Assembly: GCA_964019425.1 (NCBI GenBank)
Contig: OZ025795.1
Coordinates: 372,001-436,000 of the forward strand
Length of the DNA: 64,000 nt
From: Flectonema sp. DT1601
Lineage: Eukaryota; Euglenozoa; Diplonemea; Diplonemida; Diplonemidae
Reading direction: 5' to 3'
This document shows positions 33,832 through 45,867 of the stretch, in pieces. How positions within the stretch are numbered: position 1 is the stretch's first letter; every line of letters begins with the position of its first letter. The notes under the pieces were generated by a model. It had not been told where the DNA came from. It ran no database searches and was given only the letters and a program-made list of their open reading frames with translations. The position numbers were made by a program, and so were the translations under genes.

Positions 33832-35539
33832 AGTCATTCCAAAAATAACCGTCCATTTTAGGGTTCCAGTATTTCATGGGTGAAAATAGGGAGTAAAACT
33901 TAAAACCGAATACCCATTTTAATCGCTTTTGCACCGCCGATTTCATTCCCGCTGCGATTCAAAAAAATGCAGCTGAGATTCAAAAAAATTGTGACATTTT
34001 TGTGTGGTGAAATTTTTGAATAATGGAACTGTTGATGTCTAATCGGCTGCCCCGGGTGCTAAAATGAAAGATCGGTATATGGTTCTATATCCGGCCGTAC
34101 CTGGTCGGATGTTTTACTCTGAAACAGTTACAAAGGCTGCTCGAAGCAAAACAGTACCTTGTACATCTTACACTACACAGCCTATTTTTATTTTTGATTA
34201 GGCTTAGCTTTTTTGGCAACTTTTACTGCTGGCCTTCTTCGTTTTCCTACCGGCAATGAACCGATAATAGAACTAGTTGAACACAGCGATCTGAAACTGG
34301 AACTAGAACTAGATTCACTAACAGAGTAAGAGCCAGTAGAAGACTCACCAGAATCTGAGGTGGGTTCAGTTGTTTCTGAAATAGACTCACTCTCAGTGTT
34401 GGTAGCAGGTGAAAGTTGGCTCGCACCAACCCACATTTAGGCCTTTTGTCACAAAACTGAGCATATGAGATAGCTGTGTGAGTTCTGCAGAAGGCACTCC
34501 AAGGCAAGGTATGGTTCTTTTACATGGAGGACTGTCTCTTTACTTGTCTCGCCGGTTATGTAGTCTTTGCTGAGGACCACGCGGTTTGACTCAGGGCGTG
34601 CATTGGAAATCCAGAAGTTCCAGATATCTCTGTCTTGGCTGCGCTGCTTTACTGATTGGGAGGGATCGTGCTGTTCCAGCCTCTGTAGCTGCTTACGCAT
34701 TGAAGAATCCCTGACATGGGCATTAATCTGGCTATCAGTGTAGCTTAGCGTGAGACAGAGTCTCAAAAACTGAGAACGGACAGCAGGAACTGATTCTTTC
34801 ACGCGTTCAAAAATATCGGAGAGCGGTTCCGGATTGATCGGCTCTGCAGGGACACTGACGGATGCGTAATGCGGATCACTAGTCAGCCTTTTTGCTCGCT
34901 GGTAGCAAGCGTTGCAGATTGAGCGCAGAGGAGCATACGCCGGGATTTCAAGACTACCGCGAAGTGGCTCAAGAAGCTTGTTGAACTTCGGATTCCATCT
35001 TTTCGCGTTAGTGTGCGAGGTGCAGTTGTAGTTGTCTGAGGAGCACGCCTTGTCGGTTCTTGTATTCCCGAAGTGCTTGTATTTCCGGAGGCATGCGATG
35101 CAGATTGCCTTTTCTCCCACTCCGATCTAGCGTCCTCATTACCGGTTCTGGCAAATCCGCGACGACATACTCAGCTGGCATCTCGTGGCACGTGTGACAA
35201 GAGAAGTTTAAGCTGGTGCTTAAGGGAATAATAAGTGTAGTTACGAGAAAAAATGCCAATCTCTGATGCATTTCCCTTTTTTTTCCAGAAAAAAATTAAA
35301 TGCAGCAACAGGATTAACTTTTCCGTGCCGACAGTGACATTCTCTTAGTACCCATAACGCACCTGTCGGGTTCCAACGGTCAGTAAAAAAAGTGAAAAAA
35401 AAATAATCCCATCGCGTAAAATGAGAGATTGGGGCCGAACCTTTCCACCTCGTAAAAAATCTCGAAAATGGATGCATTTTTGACCAACGGCTGCTCGAAG
35501 CAAAACTGGTTTTCGCGGCCGGTTATTTTTGGAATGACT
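33832..35539 (-). mobile_element. family D TIR element, copy 1
   Basis: 1,708 bp with inverted ends AGTCATTCCAAAAATAACCG. Four consecutive open frames lie on the minus strand: 35,477-35,241; 35,271-35,008, with a CHTCHE pair; 35,120-34,449 (223 residues), Cys-rich at the start (CIACLRKYKHFG, later ICNACYQRAKRL), suggesting zinc binding; and 34,436-34,188, Ser/Glu-rich with a basic KRRRPAVKVAKKAK tail like a nuclear localisation signal. Overlapping frames suggest splicing or decay. No DDE transposase motif is recognised, so it may be non-autonomous or of an unfamiliar class. TA flanks the ends, but a target duplication cannot be proved because copies abut. Confidence 0.8.
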
Positions 35540-35543
35540 AATT

Positions 35544-37251
35544 AGTCATTCCAAAAATAACCGTCCATTTTAGGGTTCCAGTATTTCATGGGTGAAAATA
35601 GGGAGTAAAACTTAAAACCGAATACCCATTTTAATCGCTTTTGCACCGCCGATTTCATTCCCGCTGCGATTCAAAAAAATGCAGCTGAGATTCAAAAAAA
35701 TTGTGACATTTTTGTGTGGTGAAATTTTTGAATAATGGAACTGTTGATGTCTAATCGGCTGCCCCGGGTGCTAAAATGAAAGATCGGTATATGGTTCTAT
35801 ATCCGGCCGTACCTGGTCGGATGTTTTACTCTGAAACAGTTACAAAGGCTGCTCGAAGCAAAACAGTACCTTGTACATCTTACACTACACAGCCTATTTT
35901 TATTTTTGATTAGGCTTAGCTTTTTTGGCAACTTTTACTGCTGGCCTTCTTCGTTTTCCTACCGGCAATGAACCGATAATAGAACTAGTTGAACACAGCG
36001 ATCTGAAACTGGAACTAGAACTAGATTCACTAACAGAGTAAGAGCCAGTAGAAGACTCACCAGAATCTGAGGTGGGTTCAGTTGTTTCTGAAATAGACTC
36101 ACTCTCAGTGTTGGTAGCAGGTGAAAGTTGGCTCGCACCAACCCACATTTAGGCCTTTTGTCACAAAACTGAGCATATGAGATAGCTGTGTGAGTTCTGC
36201 AGAAGGCACTCCAAGGCAAGGTATGGTTCTTTTACATGGAGGACTGTCTCTTTACTTGTCTCGCCGGTTATGTAGTCTTTGCTGAGGACCACGCGGTTTG
36301 ACTCAGGGCGTGCATTGGAAATCCAGAAGTTCCAGATATCTCTGTCTTGGCTGCGCTGCTTTACTGATTGGGAGGGATCGTGCTGTTCCAGCCTCTGTAG
36401 CTGCTTACGCATTGAAGAATCCCTGACATGGGCATTAATCTGGCTATCAGTGTAGCTTAGCGTGAGACAGAGTCTCAAAAACTGAGAACGGACAGCAGGA
36501 ACTGATTCTTTCACGCGTTCAAAAATATCGGAGAGCGGTTCCGGATTGATCGGCTCTGCAGGGACACTGACGGATGCGTAATGCGGATCACTAGTCAGCC
36601 TTTTTGCTCGCTGGTAGCAAGCGTTGCAGATTGAGCGCAGAGGAGCATACGCCGGGATTTCAAGACTACCGCGAAGTGGCTCAAGAAGCTTGTTGAACTT
36701 CGGATTCCATCTTTTCGCGTTAGTGTGCGAGGTGCAGTTGTAGTTGTCTGAGGAGCACGCCTTGTCGGTTCTTGTATTCCCGAAGTGCTTGTATTTCCGG
36801 AGGCATGCGATGCAGATTGCCTTTTCTCCCACTCCGATCTAGCGTCCTCATTACCGGTTCTGGCAAATCCGCGACGACATACTCAGCTGGCATCTCGTGG
36901 CACGTGTGACAAGAGAAGTTTAAGCTGGTGCTTAAGGGAATAATAAGTGTAGTTACGAGAAAAAATGCCAATCTCTGATGCATTTCCCTTTTTTTTCCAG
37001 AAAAAAATTAAATGCAGCAACAGGATTAACTTTTCCGTGCCGACAGTGACATTCTCTTAGTACCCATAACGCACCTGTCGGGTTCCAACGGTCAGTAAAA
37101 AAAGTGAAAAAAAAATAATCCCATCGCGTAAAATGAGAGATTGGGGCCGAACCTTTCCACCTCGTAAAAAATCTCGAAAATGGATGCATTTTTGACCAAC
37201 GGCTGCTCGAAGCAAAACTGGTTTTCGCGGCCGGTTATTTTTGGAATGACT
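35544..37251 (-). mobile_element. family D TIR element, copy 2
   Basis: Head-to-tail with copy 1, separated by AATT, offset exactly 1,712 bp. No difference from copy 1 was noticed, and the same four minus-strand frames are present (36,832-36,161 is the 223-residue one). Confidence 0.85.
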
Positions 37252-37255
37252 AATT

Positions 37256-38963
37256 AGTCATTCCAAAAATAACCGTCCATTTTAGGGTTCCAGTATTTCA
37301 TGGGTGAAAATAGGGAGTAAAACTTAAAACCGAATACCCATTTTAATCGCTTTTGCACCGCCGATTTCATTCCCGCTGCGATTCAAAAAAATGCAGCTGA
37401 GATTCAAAAAAATTGTGACATTTTTGTGTGGTGAAATTTTTGAATAATGGAACTGTTGATGTCTAATCGGCTGCCCCGGGTGCTAAAATGAAAGATCGGT
37501 ATATGGTTCTATATCCGGCCGTACCTGGTCGGATGTTTTACTCTGAAACAGTTACAAAGGCTGCTCGAAGCAAAACAGTACCTTGTACATCTTACACTAC
37601 ACAGCCTATTTTTATTTTTGATTAGGCTTAGCTTTTTTGGCAACTTTTACTGCTGGCCTTCTTCGTTTTCCTACCGGCAATGAACCGATAATAGAACTAG
37701 TTGAACACAGCGATCTGAAACTGGAACTAGAACTAGATTCACTAACAGAGTAAGAGCCAGTAGAAGACTCACCAGAATCTGAGGTGGGTTCAGTTGTTTC
37801 TGAAATAGACTCACTCTCAGTGTTGGTAGCAGGTGAAAGTTGGCTCGCACCAACCCACATTTAGGCCTTTTGTCACAAAACTGAGCATATGAGATAGCTG
37901 TGTGAGTTCTGCAGAAGGCACTCCAAGGCAAGGTATGGTTCTTTTACATGGAGGACTGTCTCTTTACTTGTCTCGCCGGTTATGTAGTCTTTGCTGAGGA
38001 CCACGCGGTTTGACTCAGGGCGTGCATTGGAAATCCAGAAGTTCCAGATATCTCTGTCTTGGCTGCGCTGCTTTACTGATTGGGAGGGATCGTGCTGTTC
38101 CAGCCTCTGTAGCTGCTTACGCATTGAAGAATCCCTGACATGGGCATTAATCTGGCTATCAGTGTAGCTTAGCGTGAGACAGAGTCTCAAAAACTGAGAA
38201 CGGACAGCAGGAACTGATTCTTTCACGCGTTCAAAAATATCGGAGAGCGGTTCCGGATTGATCGGCTCTGCAGGGACACTGACGGATGCGTAATGCGGAT
38301 CACTAGTCAGCCTTTTTGCTCGCTGGTAGCAAGCGTTGCAGATTGAGCGCAGAGGAGCATACGCCGGGATTTCAAGACTACCGCGAAGTGGCTCAAGAAG
38401 CTTGTTGAACTTCGGATTCCATCTTTTCGCGTTAGTGTGCGAGGTGCAGTTGTAGTTGTCTGAGGAGCACGCCTTGTCGGTTCTTGTATTCCCGAAGTGC
38501 TTGTATTTCCGGAGGCATGCGATGCAGATTGCCTTTTCTCCCACTCCGATCTAGCGTCCTCATTACCGGTTCTGGCAAATCCGCGACGACATACTCAGCT
38601 GGCATCTCGTGGCACGTGTGACAAGAGAAGTTTAAGCTGGTGCTTAAGGGAATAATAAGTGTAGTTACGAGAAAAAATGCCAATCTCTGATGCATTTCCC
38701 TTTTTTTTCCAGAAAAAAATTAAATGCAGCAACAGGATTAACTTTTCCGTGCCGACAGTGACATTCTCTTAGTACCCATAACGCACCTGTCGGGTTCCAA
38801 CGGTCAGTAAAAAAAGTGAAAAAAAAATAATCCCATCGCGTAAAATGAGAGATTGGGGCCGAACCTTTCCACCTCGTAAAAAATCTCGAAAATGGATGCA
38901 TTTTTGACCAACGGCTGCTCGAAGCAAAACTGGTTTTCGCGGCCGGTTATTTTTGGAATGACT
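37256..38963 (-). mobile_element. family D TIR element, copy 3
   Basis: Third head-to-tail copy at the same 1,712-bp period and AATT spacer, apparently identical, with the 223-residue frame at 38,544-37,873. Confidence 0.85.
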
Positions 38964-38967
38964 AATT

Positions 38968-39551
38968 AGTCATTCCAAAAATAACCGTCCATTTTAGGGT
39001 TCCAGTATTTCATGGGTGAAAATAGGGAGTAAAACTTAAAACCGAATACCCATTTTAATCGCTTTTGCACCGCCGATTTCATTCCCGCTGCGATTCAAAA
39101 AAATGCAGCTGAGATTCAAAAAAATTGTGACATTTTTGTGTGGTGAAATTTTTGAATAATGGAACTGTTGATGTCTAATCGGCTGCCCCGGGTGCTAAAA
39201 TGAAAGATCGGTATATGGTTCTATATCCGGCCGTACCTGGTCGGATGTTTTACTCTGAAACAGTTACAAAGGCTGCTCGAAGCAAAACAGTACCTTGTAC
39301 ATCTTACACTACACAGCCTATTTTTATTTTTGATTAGGCTTAGCTTTTTTGGCAACTTTTACTGCTGGCCTTCTTCGTTTTCCTACCGGCAATGAACCGA
39401 TAATAGAACTAGTTGAACACAGCGATCTGAAACTGGAACTAGAACTAGATTCACTAACAGAGTAAGAGCCAGTAGAAGACTCACCAGAATCTGAGGTGGG
39501 TTCAGTTGTTTCTGAAATAGACTCACTCTCAGTGTTGGTAGCAGGTGAAAA
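38968..39551 (-). mobile_element. family D TIR element, copy 4, truncated
   Basis: Only the first 584 bp in plus coordinates remain, covering the Ser/Glu-rich frame. It stops at GCAGGTGAAA, where satellite E begins immediately before its AACAATG dyad. The local open frame starting MLSLFFSPATN is a junction artefact. Confidence 0.85.
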
Positions 39552-41307
39552 AAACAATGATAACATTGTTTATTCTTTTTTTTTTTTTTTTTAATTCTTT
39601 TTATTTATTTTTAAAAAGAAAAAAAATGGAAAATAGAAATTAGTCAACAAAGTCGAACGATAAAAAAAAACAATGATAACATTGTTTATTCTTTTTTTTT
39701 TTATTTTTTTTATATTCTTTTTTATTAATTTTGAAAAAAAAAACAATCAGTTTAGCGTCTTGACCAGGACGGAAAATAGAAAGTAATCGACATAGTCGAT
39801 CGATAAAAAAACAATGATAACATTGTTTATTCTTTTTTTTTTATTTTAAATTCTTTTTATTTATTTTTTAAAGAAAAAAAAACGGAAAATAGAAATTAGT
39901 CGACATAGTCGAACGATAAAAAAAAACAATGATAACATTGTTTATTCTTTTTTTTTTATTTTTTTTTTTTAATATTTTTTTTATTTTGAAAAAAAAAAAC
40001 AATCAGTTTAGCGTCTTGACCAGGACGGAAAATAGAAAGTAATCGACATAGTCGATCGATAAAAAAACAATGATAACATTGTTTATTCTTTTTTTTTTAT
40101 TTTTTATTCTTTTTATTTATTTTTTAAAGAAAAAAAACGGAAAATAGAAATTAGTCGACAAAGTCGAACGATAAAAAAAAACAATGATAACATTGTTTAT
40201 TCTTTTTTTTGTATTTTTTTATATTCTTTTTTATTAATTTTGAAAAAAAAACAATCAGTTTAGCGTCTTGACCAGGACGGAAAATAGAAAGTGATCGACA
40301 TAGTCGATCGATAAAAAAACAATGATAACATTGTTTATTCTTTTTTTTTTTTTATTTTTTTATTTTAAATTCTTTTTATTTATTTTTTAAAGAAAAAAAA
40401 AAACGGAAAATAGAAATTAGTCGACATAGTCGAACGATAAAAAAAAACAATGATAACATTGTTTATTCTTTTTTTTTTATTTTTTTTTTTTAATATTTTT
40501 TTATTTTGAAAAAAAAAAACAATCAGTTTAGCGTCTTGGCCAGGACGGAAAATAGAAAGTAATCGACATAGTCGATCGATAAAAAAAAACAATGATAACA
40601 TTGTTTATTCTTTTTTTTTTTATTTTAAATTCTTTTTATTTATTTTTCAAAGAAAAAAAAAACGGAAAATAGAAATTAGTCGACAAAGTCGAACGATAAA
40701 AAAAACAATGATAACATTGTTTAATCTTTTTTTTTGTACTTTTTTTATATTCTTTTTTATTAATTTTGAAAAAAAAAACAATCAGTTTAGCGTCTTGACC
40801 AGGACGGAAAATAGAAAGTGATCGACATAGTCGATCGATAAAAAAACAATGATAACATTGTTTATTCTTTTTTTTATTTTAAATTCTTTTTATTTATTTT
40901 TTAAAGAAAAAAAAACGGAAAATAGAAATTAGTCGACAAAGTCGAACGATAAAAAAAAACAATGATAACATTGTTTATTCTTTTTTTGTATTTTTTTATA
41001 TTCTTTTTTATTAGTTTTGAAAAAAAAACAATCAGTTTAGCGTCTTGACCAGGACGGAAAATAGAAAGTGATCGACATAGTCGATCGATAAAAAAACAAT
41101 GATAACATTGTTTATTCTTTTTTTGTATTTTTTTATATTCTTTTTTATTAATTTTGAAAAAAAAACAATCAGTTTAGCGTCTTGACCAGGACGGAAAATA
41201 GAAAGTGATCGACATAGTCGATCGATAAAAAAACAATGATAACATTGTTTATTCTTTTTTTTTTATTTTAAATTCTTTTTATTTATTTTTTAAAGAAAAA
41301 AAACGGA
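39552..41307 (-). repeat. satellite E array 2 (minus orientation)
   Basis: The same alpha/beta alternation as array 1 but in reverse complement (AACAATGATAACATTGTT, GATCGACATAGTCGATC, CGTCTTGACCAGGACG). With family A copy 2 it forms the right arm that mirrors E array 1 and A copy 1 around the S31 core. It ends at AAAAACGGA, where family B begins. Confidence 0.93.
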
Positions 41308-42137
41308 AGTTGAATTTACAGGTGAGATTTGGACTGTTAGCTTTTGGCTAAGGCCCTCCCTGAAGAGCAAGAACAAAAAAACTACTCACACCTGAAGAAA
41401 ACATACACAAAGAACACACTGTAAGCTGTGTGTGTATTTTGTGTTTGTCACAACAGGAGAGAAAAGAAAGAATGTCAAGGTTGGTCACCTTGCCTATCAA
41501 CGCACAACATTGGTGGTCTCTACTAGACCCTGAGTGATCCCACTGGATCTCTCATCGTTCATAGTACCTATGTGAAGTTATAAAATCAAAGGTAAACTAT
41601 GAACTACAAATGACTTAGCCTGTTATTATAATGCCACAGGCAGGCCCTGCATTCAGCAACTATCCAGCAGTGCTTGGATGTCCTGATCTTCTTCTAAAAA
41701 AAAGAAAGAAAAACAAAACTGTAGCTGGGATCACTCAGGATCAACAGACTACCAATGCTACCTGTTGTACTTGCTCACTATGGGGGGTGATGCCAAACAC
41801 CCAGAAGTACTCAACTACTTTCCTTCTTGCTGCCCAGGAGTTTCTGACCAGAACTAATAGAAAATAAAAAGTAGATGGGAAACAATAAAAAGTAAAATGG
41901 ATATAACTGAAGTTATACAAGACAAATGAAGTAACAGACCAGAACAGAAAGAGGATTGTAATAGAAGATTACAAATAAAAAAATGCAAGTATCAACACAT
42001 AATCAAGATACACCAGCAGCTAACAAACAACATAAAATTGAAGATCAGTTGCCAGAGTATTTCAACCATGGTAGAATACTCGCCCCTCTGGCAGGGATTA
42101 TCCCAGACTTGTCCTTTAATCTAGTTGGACACCATGG
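41308..42137 (+). repeat. family B unit, copy 1 (partial)
   Basis: Begins AGTTGAATTTACAGGTGAG with the stem-loop TTAGC-TTTTG-GCTAA, then GTCAAGGTTGGTCACCTTG, CACTGGATC, TATGTGAAGTTATA, ATGACTTAGCCTG and the box GGTGATGCCAAACACCCAG. It runs to the CCATGG site and then continues as an inverted segment. The 78-residue open frame is not conserved in the related family C and is considered non-coding. Confidence 0.88.
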
Positions 42138-42342
42138 TTCCCACCTTATGATTTTCTTGAAGAAAAAAAATAGAAGTCATAATGGTGCTTCCCTCTGGAA
42201 GGGTTGTAAGCCATGGTGTCCAACTAGATTAAAGGACAAGTCTGGGATAATCCCTGCCAGAGGGGCGAGTATTCTACCATGGTTGAAATACTCTGGCAAC
42301 TGATCTTCAATTTTATGTTGTTTGTTAGCTGCTGGTGTATCT
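42007..42342. repeat. fold-back of family B
   Basis: The arms 42,007-42,137 and 42,210-42,342 are reverse complements over about 130 bp (AGATACACCAGCAGCTAAC pairs with GTTAGCTGCTGGTGTATCT). The spacer of about 70 bp is itself an inverted B segment. It marks an inversion junction at CCATGG. Confidence 0.9.
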
Positions 42343-42521
42343 AGAATTCGATAGAGTGGGAAGTAACGGACTGGGAGCTTTTGGCTCCTGCCCTATTCCC
42401 GATGTAAACTTTCTTTTTATTTTTTTTTTTTTTTTTTAACAGGCCCAGAGGGCGACAATGACTGTTGCTGACCAAGGAATAATATTCAAATGAATTTTCG
42501 TTTCAAAGAAACGAACAGAAT
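42343..42521 (+). repeat. family A, copy 3, first part
   Basis: AATTCGATAGAGTGGGAAG onward, with all three family A hairpins, ending at CGAACAGAAT. The rest of the same element is at 44,426-44,653; family B units lie between the two parts. Confidence 0.88.
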
Positions 42522-43877
42522 GAGTTGAATTACCAGGTGAGATTTGGACAGTTAGCTTTTGGCTAAGGCCCTCCCTGAAGAGCAAGAACAGAAAAACTAC
42601 TCACACCTGAAGAAAACATACACAAAGAACACACTGTAAGCTGTGTGTGTATTTTGTGTTTGTCACAACAGGAGAGAAAAGAAAGAATGTCAAGGTTGGT
42701 CACCTTGCCTATCAACGCACAACATTGGTGGTCTCTACTAGACCCTGAGTGATCCCACTGGATCTCTCATCGTTCATAGTACCCTGTGTGAAGTTATAAA
42801 ATCAAAGGTAAACTATGAACTACAAATGACTTAGCCTGTTATTATAATGCCACAGGCAGGCCCTGCATTCAGCAACTATCCAGCAGTGCTTGGATGTCCT
42901 GATCTTCTTCTAAAAAAAAGAAAGAAAAACAAAACTGTAGCTGGGATCACTCAGGATCAACAGACTACCAATGCTACCTGTTGTACTTGCTCACTATGGG
43001 GGGTGATGCCAAACACCCAGAAGTACTTAACTACTTTCCTTCTTGCTGCCCAGGAGTTTCTGACCAGAACTAATAGAAAATAAAAAGTAGATGGGAAACA
43101 ATAAAAAGTAAAATGGATATAACTGAAGTTAAACAAGACAAATGAGGTAACAGACCAGAACAGAAAGAGGATTGTAATAGAAGATTACAAATAAAAAAAA
43201 ATGCAAGTATCAACACATAATCAAGATACACCAGCAGCTAACAAACAACATAAAATTGAAGATCAGTTGCCAGAGTATTTCAACCATGGTAGAATACTCG
43301 CCCCTCTGGCAGGGATTATCCCAGACTTGTCCTTTAATCTAGTTGGACACCATGGCTTACAACCCTTCCAGAGGGAAGCACCATTATGACTTCTATTTTT
43401 TTTCTTCAAGAAAATCATATGGTGGGAACAAAGAAAAATGCTAAGAGGAACCCCCTATTAACCTAAGACATCTAAACTGCAGCCCAGCCTATGCCCAATG
43501 CACTAACAGGTCATTCCCTCACACTCAGATCAAAAAATCAAAGTTCAGAGTGCATCTTAGCGTGAATGAGAGAATTTCCTCCCGCTTATTTTGAACAAAA
43601 GGGATAGGAGAAGGGATAGAAAACGAACATAAAAATAAGATTCTAAGTGAGAAACACTTAGCAGAAATACTTAGCAGCTTTTAAGGAGCTGAAAAGCAAA
43701 AAAAAAATCTAAGTGAGAAACACTTAGTAGAAACAATTTGTAGCTAATTAAGCTGAAAATAAAAAAATAAAAAATTTCTAAGTGAGAAATACTTAGCAAC
43801 TTTTAGAACAAATATTTCAGTAAATAACCTGTAATGATTAAACCATTACAGGTTTGATGTCAAAACTGACAAGGACT
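42522..43877 (+). repeat. family B unit, copy 2 (complete, 1,356 bp)
   Basis: A full unit. Beyond the conserved first half it contains three sub-repeats of CTAAGTG-AGAAA-CACTTAG hairpins (about 43,640-43,800) and, at its end, a perfect hairpin with 11-bp arms AACCTGTAATG / CATTACAGGTT. No supported coding frame. Confidence 0.9.
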
Positions 43878-44425
43878 GAGTTGAATTACCAGGTGAGATT
43901 TGGACAGTTAGCTTTTGGCTAAGGCCCTCCCTGAAGAGCAAGAACAGAAAAACTACTCACACCTGAAGAAAACATACACAAAGAACACACTGTAAGCTGT
44001 GTGTGTATTTTGTGTTTGTCACAACAGGAGAGAAAAGAAAGAATGTCAAGGTTGGTCACCTTGCCTATCAACGCACAACATTGGTGGTCTCTACTAGACC
44101 CTGAGTGATCCCACTGGATCTCTCATCGTTCATAGTACCCTGTGTGAAGTTATAAAATCAAAGGTAAACTATGAACTACAAATGACTTAGCCTGTTATTA
44201 TAATGCCACAGGCAGGCCCTGCATTCAGCAACTATCCAGCCGTGCTTGGATGTCCTGATCTTCTTCTAAAAAAAAGAAAGAAAAACAAAACTGTAGCTGG
44301 GATCACTCAGGATCAACAGACTACCAATGCTACCTGTTGTACTTGCTCACTATGGGGGGTGATGCCAAACACCCAGAAGTACTTAACTACTTTCCTTCTT
44401 GCTGCCCAGGAGTTTCTGACCAGAA
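43878..44425 (+). repeat. family B unit, copy 3 (truncated)
   Basis: Starts GAGTTGAATTACCAGG like copy 2 and follows it to GTTTCTGACCAGAA, where the second part of family A copy 3 begins. Confidence 0.9.
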
Positions 44426-44648
44426 GAGAGAGGCAGAGAAAAAAAAAAAAAAAAGAAAGAAAAGAAAAAAAAAATATGAAGAGGAAATAATCAAACATGA
44501 AAAAAATAAAAAAAAAAAAATAAAATATAAATAAAAAACGTTGTATGAAAAAGGAAAAAAAAGAAAAAAAAAAAAAAAAGACAAGAAAAGGAAAGAGAAA
44601 ATGAAAAGGTATAATATTATTGTGGGGATATGAGGATAGCAGGGAGAT

Positions 44649-44653
<5 letters not shown>
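44426..44653 (+). repeat. family A, copy 3, second part
   Basis: GAGAGAGGCAGAG, GAAGAGGAAATAATCAAAC, AACGTTGTATG and ATGAGGATAGCAGGGAGATG, in the order of family A's outer half, ending in a T run that joins E. The break relative to the first part loses only about four bases. Confidence 0.85.
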
Positions 44654-44683
<30 letters not shown>

Positions 44684-44754
44684 TTATTATTTAAAAAAAA
44701 GGAAACAATCAGTTTAGCGTCTCGATCGGGACGGAAAATAGAAATTAATCGACA
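44654..44754 (-). repeat. satellite E terminal monomer (minus)
   Basis: The variant monomer that always lies next to family A (GGAAACAATCAGTTTAGCG, CGTCTCGATCGGGACG). It is cut at AATCGACA, in the loop of its second dyad, where family C starts; E resumes at 46,391 with TAGTCGATCGATAG. Confidence 0.88.
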
Positions 44755-45867
44755 GGATAAGAGATTTGGGAGAGGAATAGGGGCAGTGAACTTTTGGTTC
44801 AGGCCCTTCCCATCGAACAGGACGAAGACTTCTAAAACCTGAGATGAACCAATTGAGTTGAAACAAACAAATAACAGAGACGCAACACATACCGGAACAT
44901 CATCGCAAGCAATGCTTCGGACCTCCGTCGACCTTCGTTCTTCCGGCGGCAAAGGGAAACAAGAAAGAACGGGCAATGAGACAAACCTGTTAGTTGGTGT
45001 TGTGTTGTTGTTAAAAACAAAAACATAAACGCCAGGAAGTTCGACAACGAAGACATCGACATCGATCGCTGCTCTGCAGATGTCCGGCGGGTGTTTGTCT
45101 ACACTGTGTTTATTGTTTGTTTTTTTCCCAAGGTTCAACCTTGGGAAGAGAAGTAAAAAATTCCGTCAATGTTGGCCTTCCTGTTCGAAGGTGCGCACCA
45201 ATGACGATAAATAGAGTGGGGGGAGAAAACCTTTGATCCAACTGGATCCCTTCACGAGCTGACATTGCCATGTGAAGTTAAATATTCTGGCGATGCCAGC
45301 TCAGGCGACTTAGCCTGCTTTTTTCTTTAAATAAAAAACAACAGGTGACGCTAAACACCCAGGGGATACAAACCAAACTTTCCCCCTGTTGCCCTGTTTG
45401 AAATAAATTAAAAAAAGAACAAGAAAACAGAATACAATACTCAGCAATCAGACTCGTTCACTCGCTTCGCCAGAGCCGTTCGAGCCGATGCTCATGTAAA
45501 GTTACCTGTTTTCTTTTAACAAATTAAATAAAATAAGATAAATAAAAATAAAGTAGCGCAACGGAGAGGAATACATAACACCTCGACTCTTGCGCTAGCA
45601 TCGCAAGGGGGGTACCCGGGAGATACAAACCAAACTTTCTCTGGAATACAATACCTAACAATCAGTGCGTTCACTGGCCTTAGGGCTGTTCGGACTTATG
45701 CTTTGGACTGTTCCCTTGCAGAAAAAAAAAGTAAAATAAACCAACTTTGGGACATTAGAAAAGCATAAAATAAAAGTTGCTACAACCAAAAGACAACTGC
45801 AAAAAAAAAAGGTTTTTGTAGGGGAGCTACAATGTAGCAATAATGTCACACAGTCATGTGGCAAGCT
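44755..45867 (+). repeat. family C unit, 1,113-bp variant
   Basis: Starts GGATAAGAGATTTGGGAG with the stem-loop TGAAC-TTTTG-GTTCA. Compared with the 1,350-bp form it lacks about 237 bp containing the first GGTGACGCTAAGCACCCGG box, which suggests recombination between direct copies of that box. Confidence 0.9.

Noticed and set aside
41631-44490. Plus-strand frames of 60-106 residues in family B
   Set aside because: Not shared with family C, and extended only across repeat junctions; likely chance.
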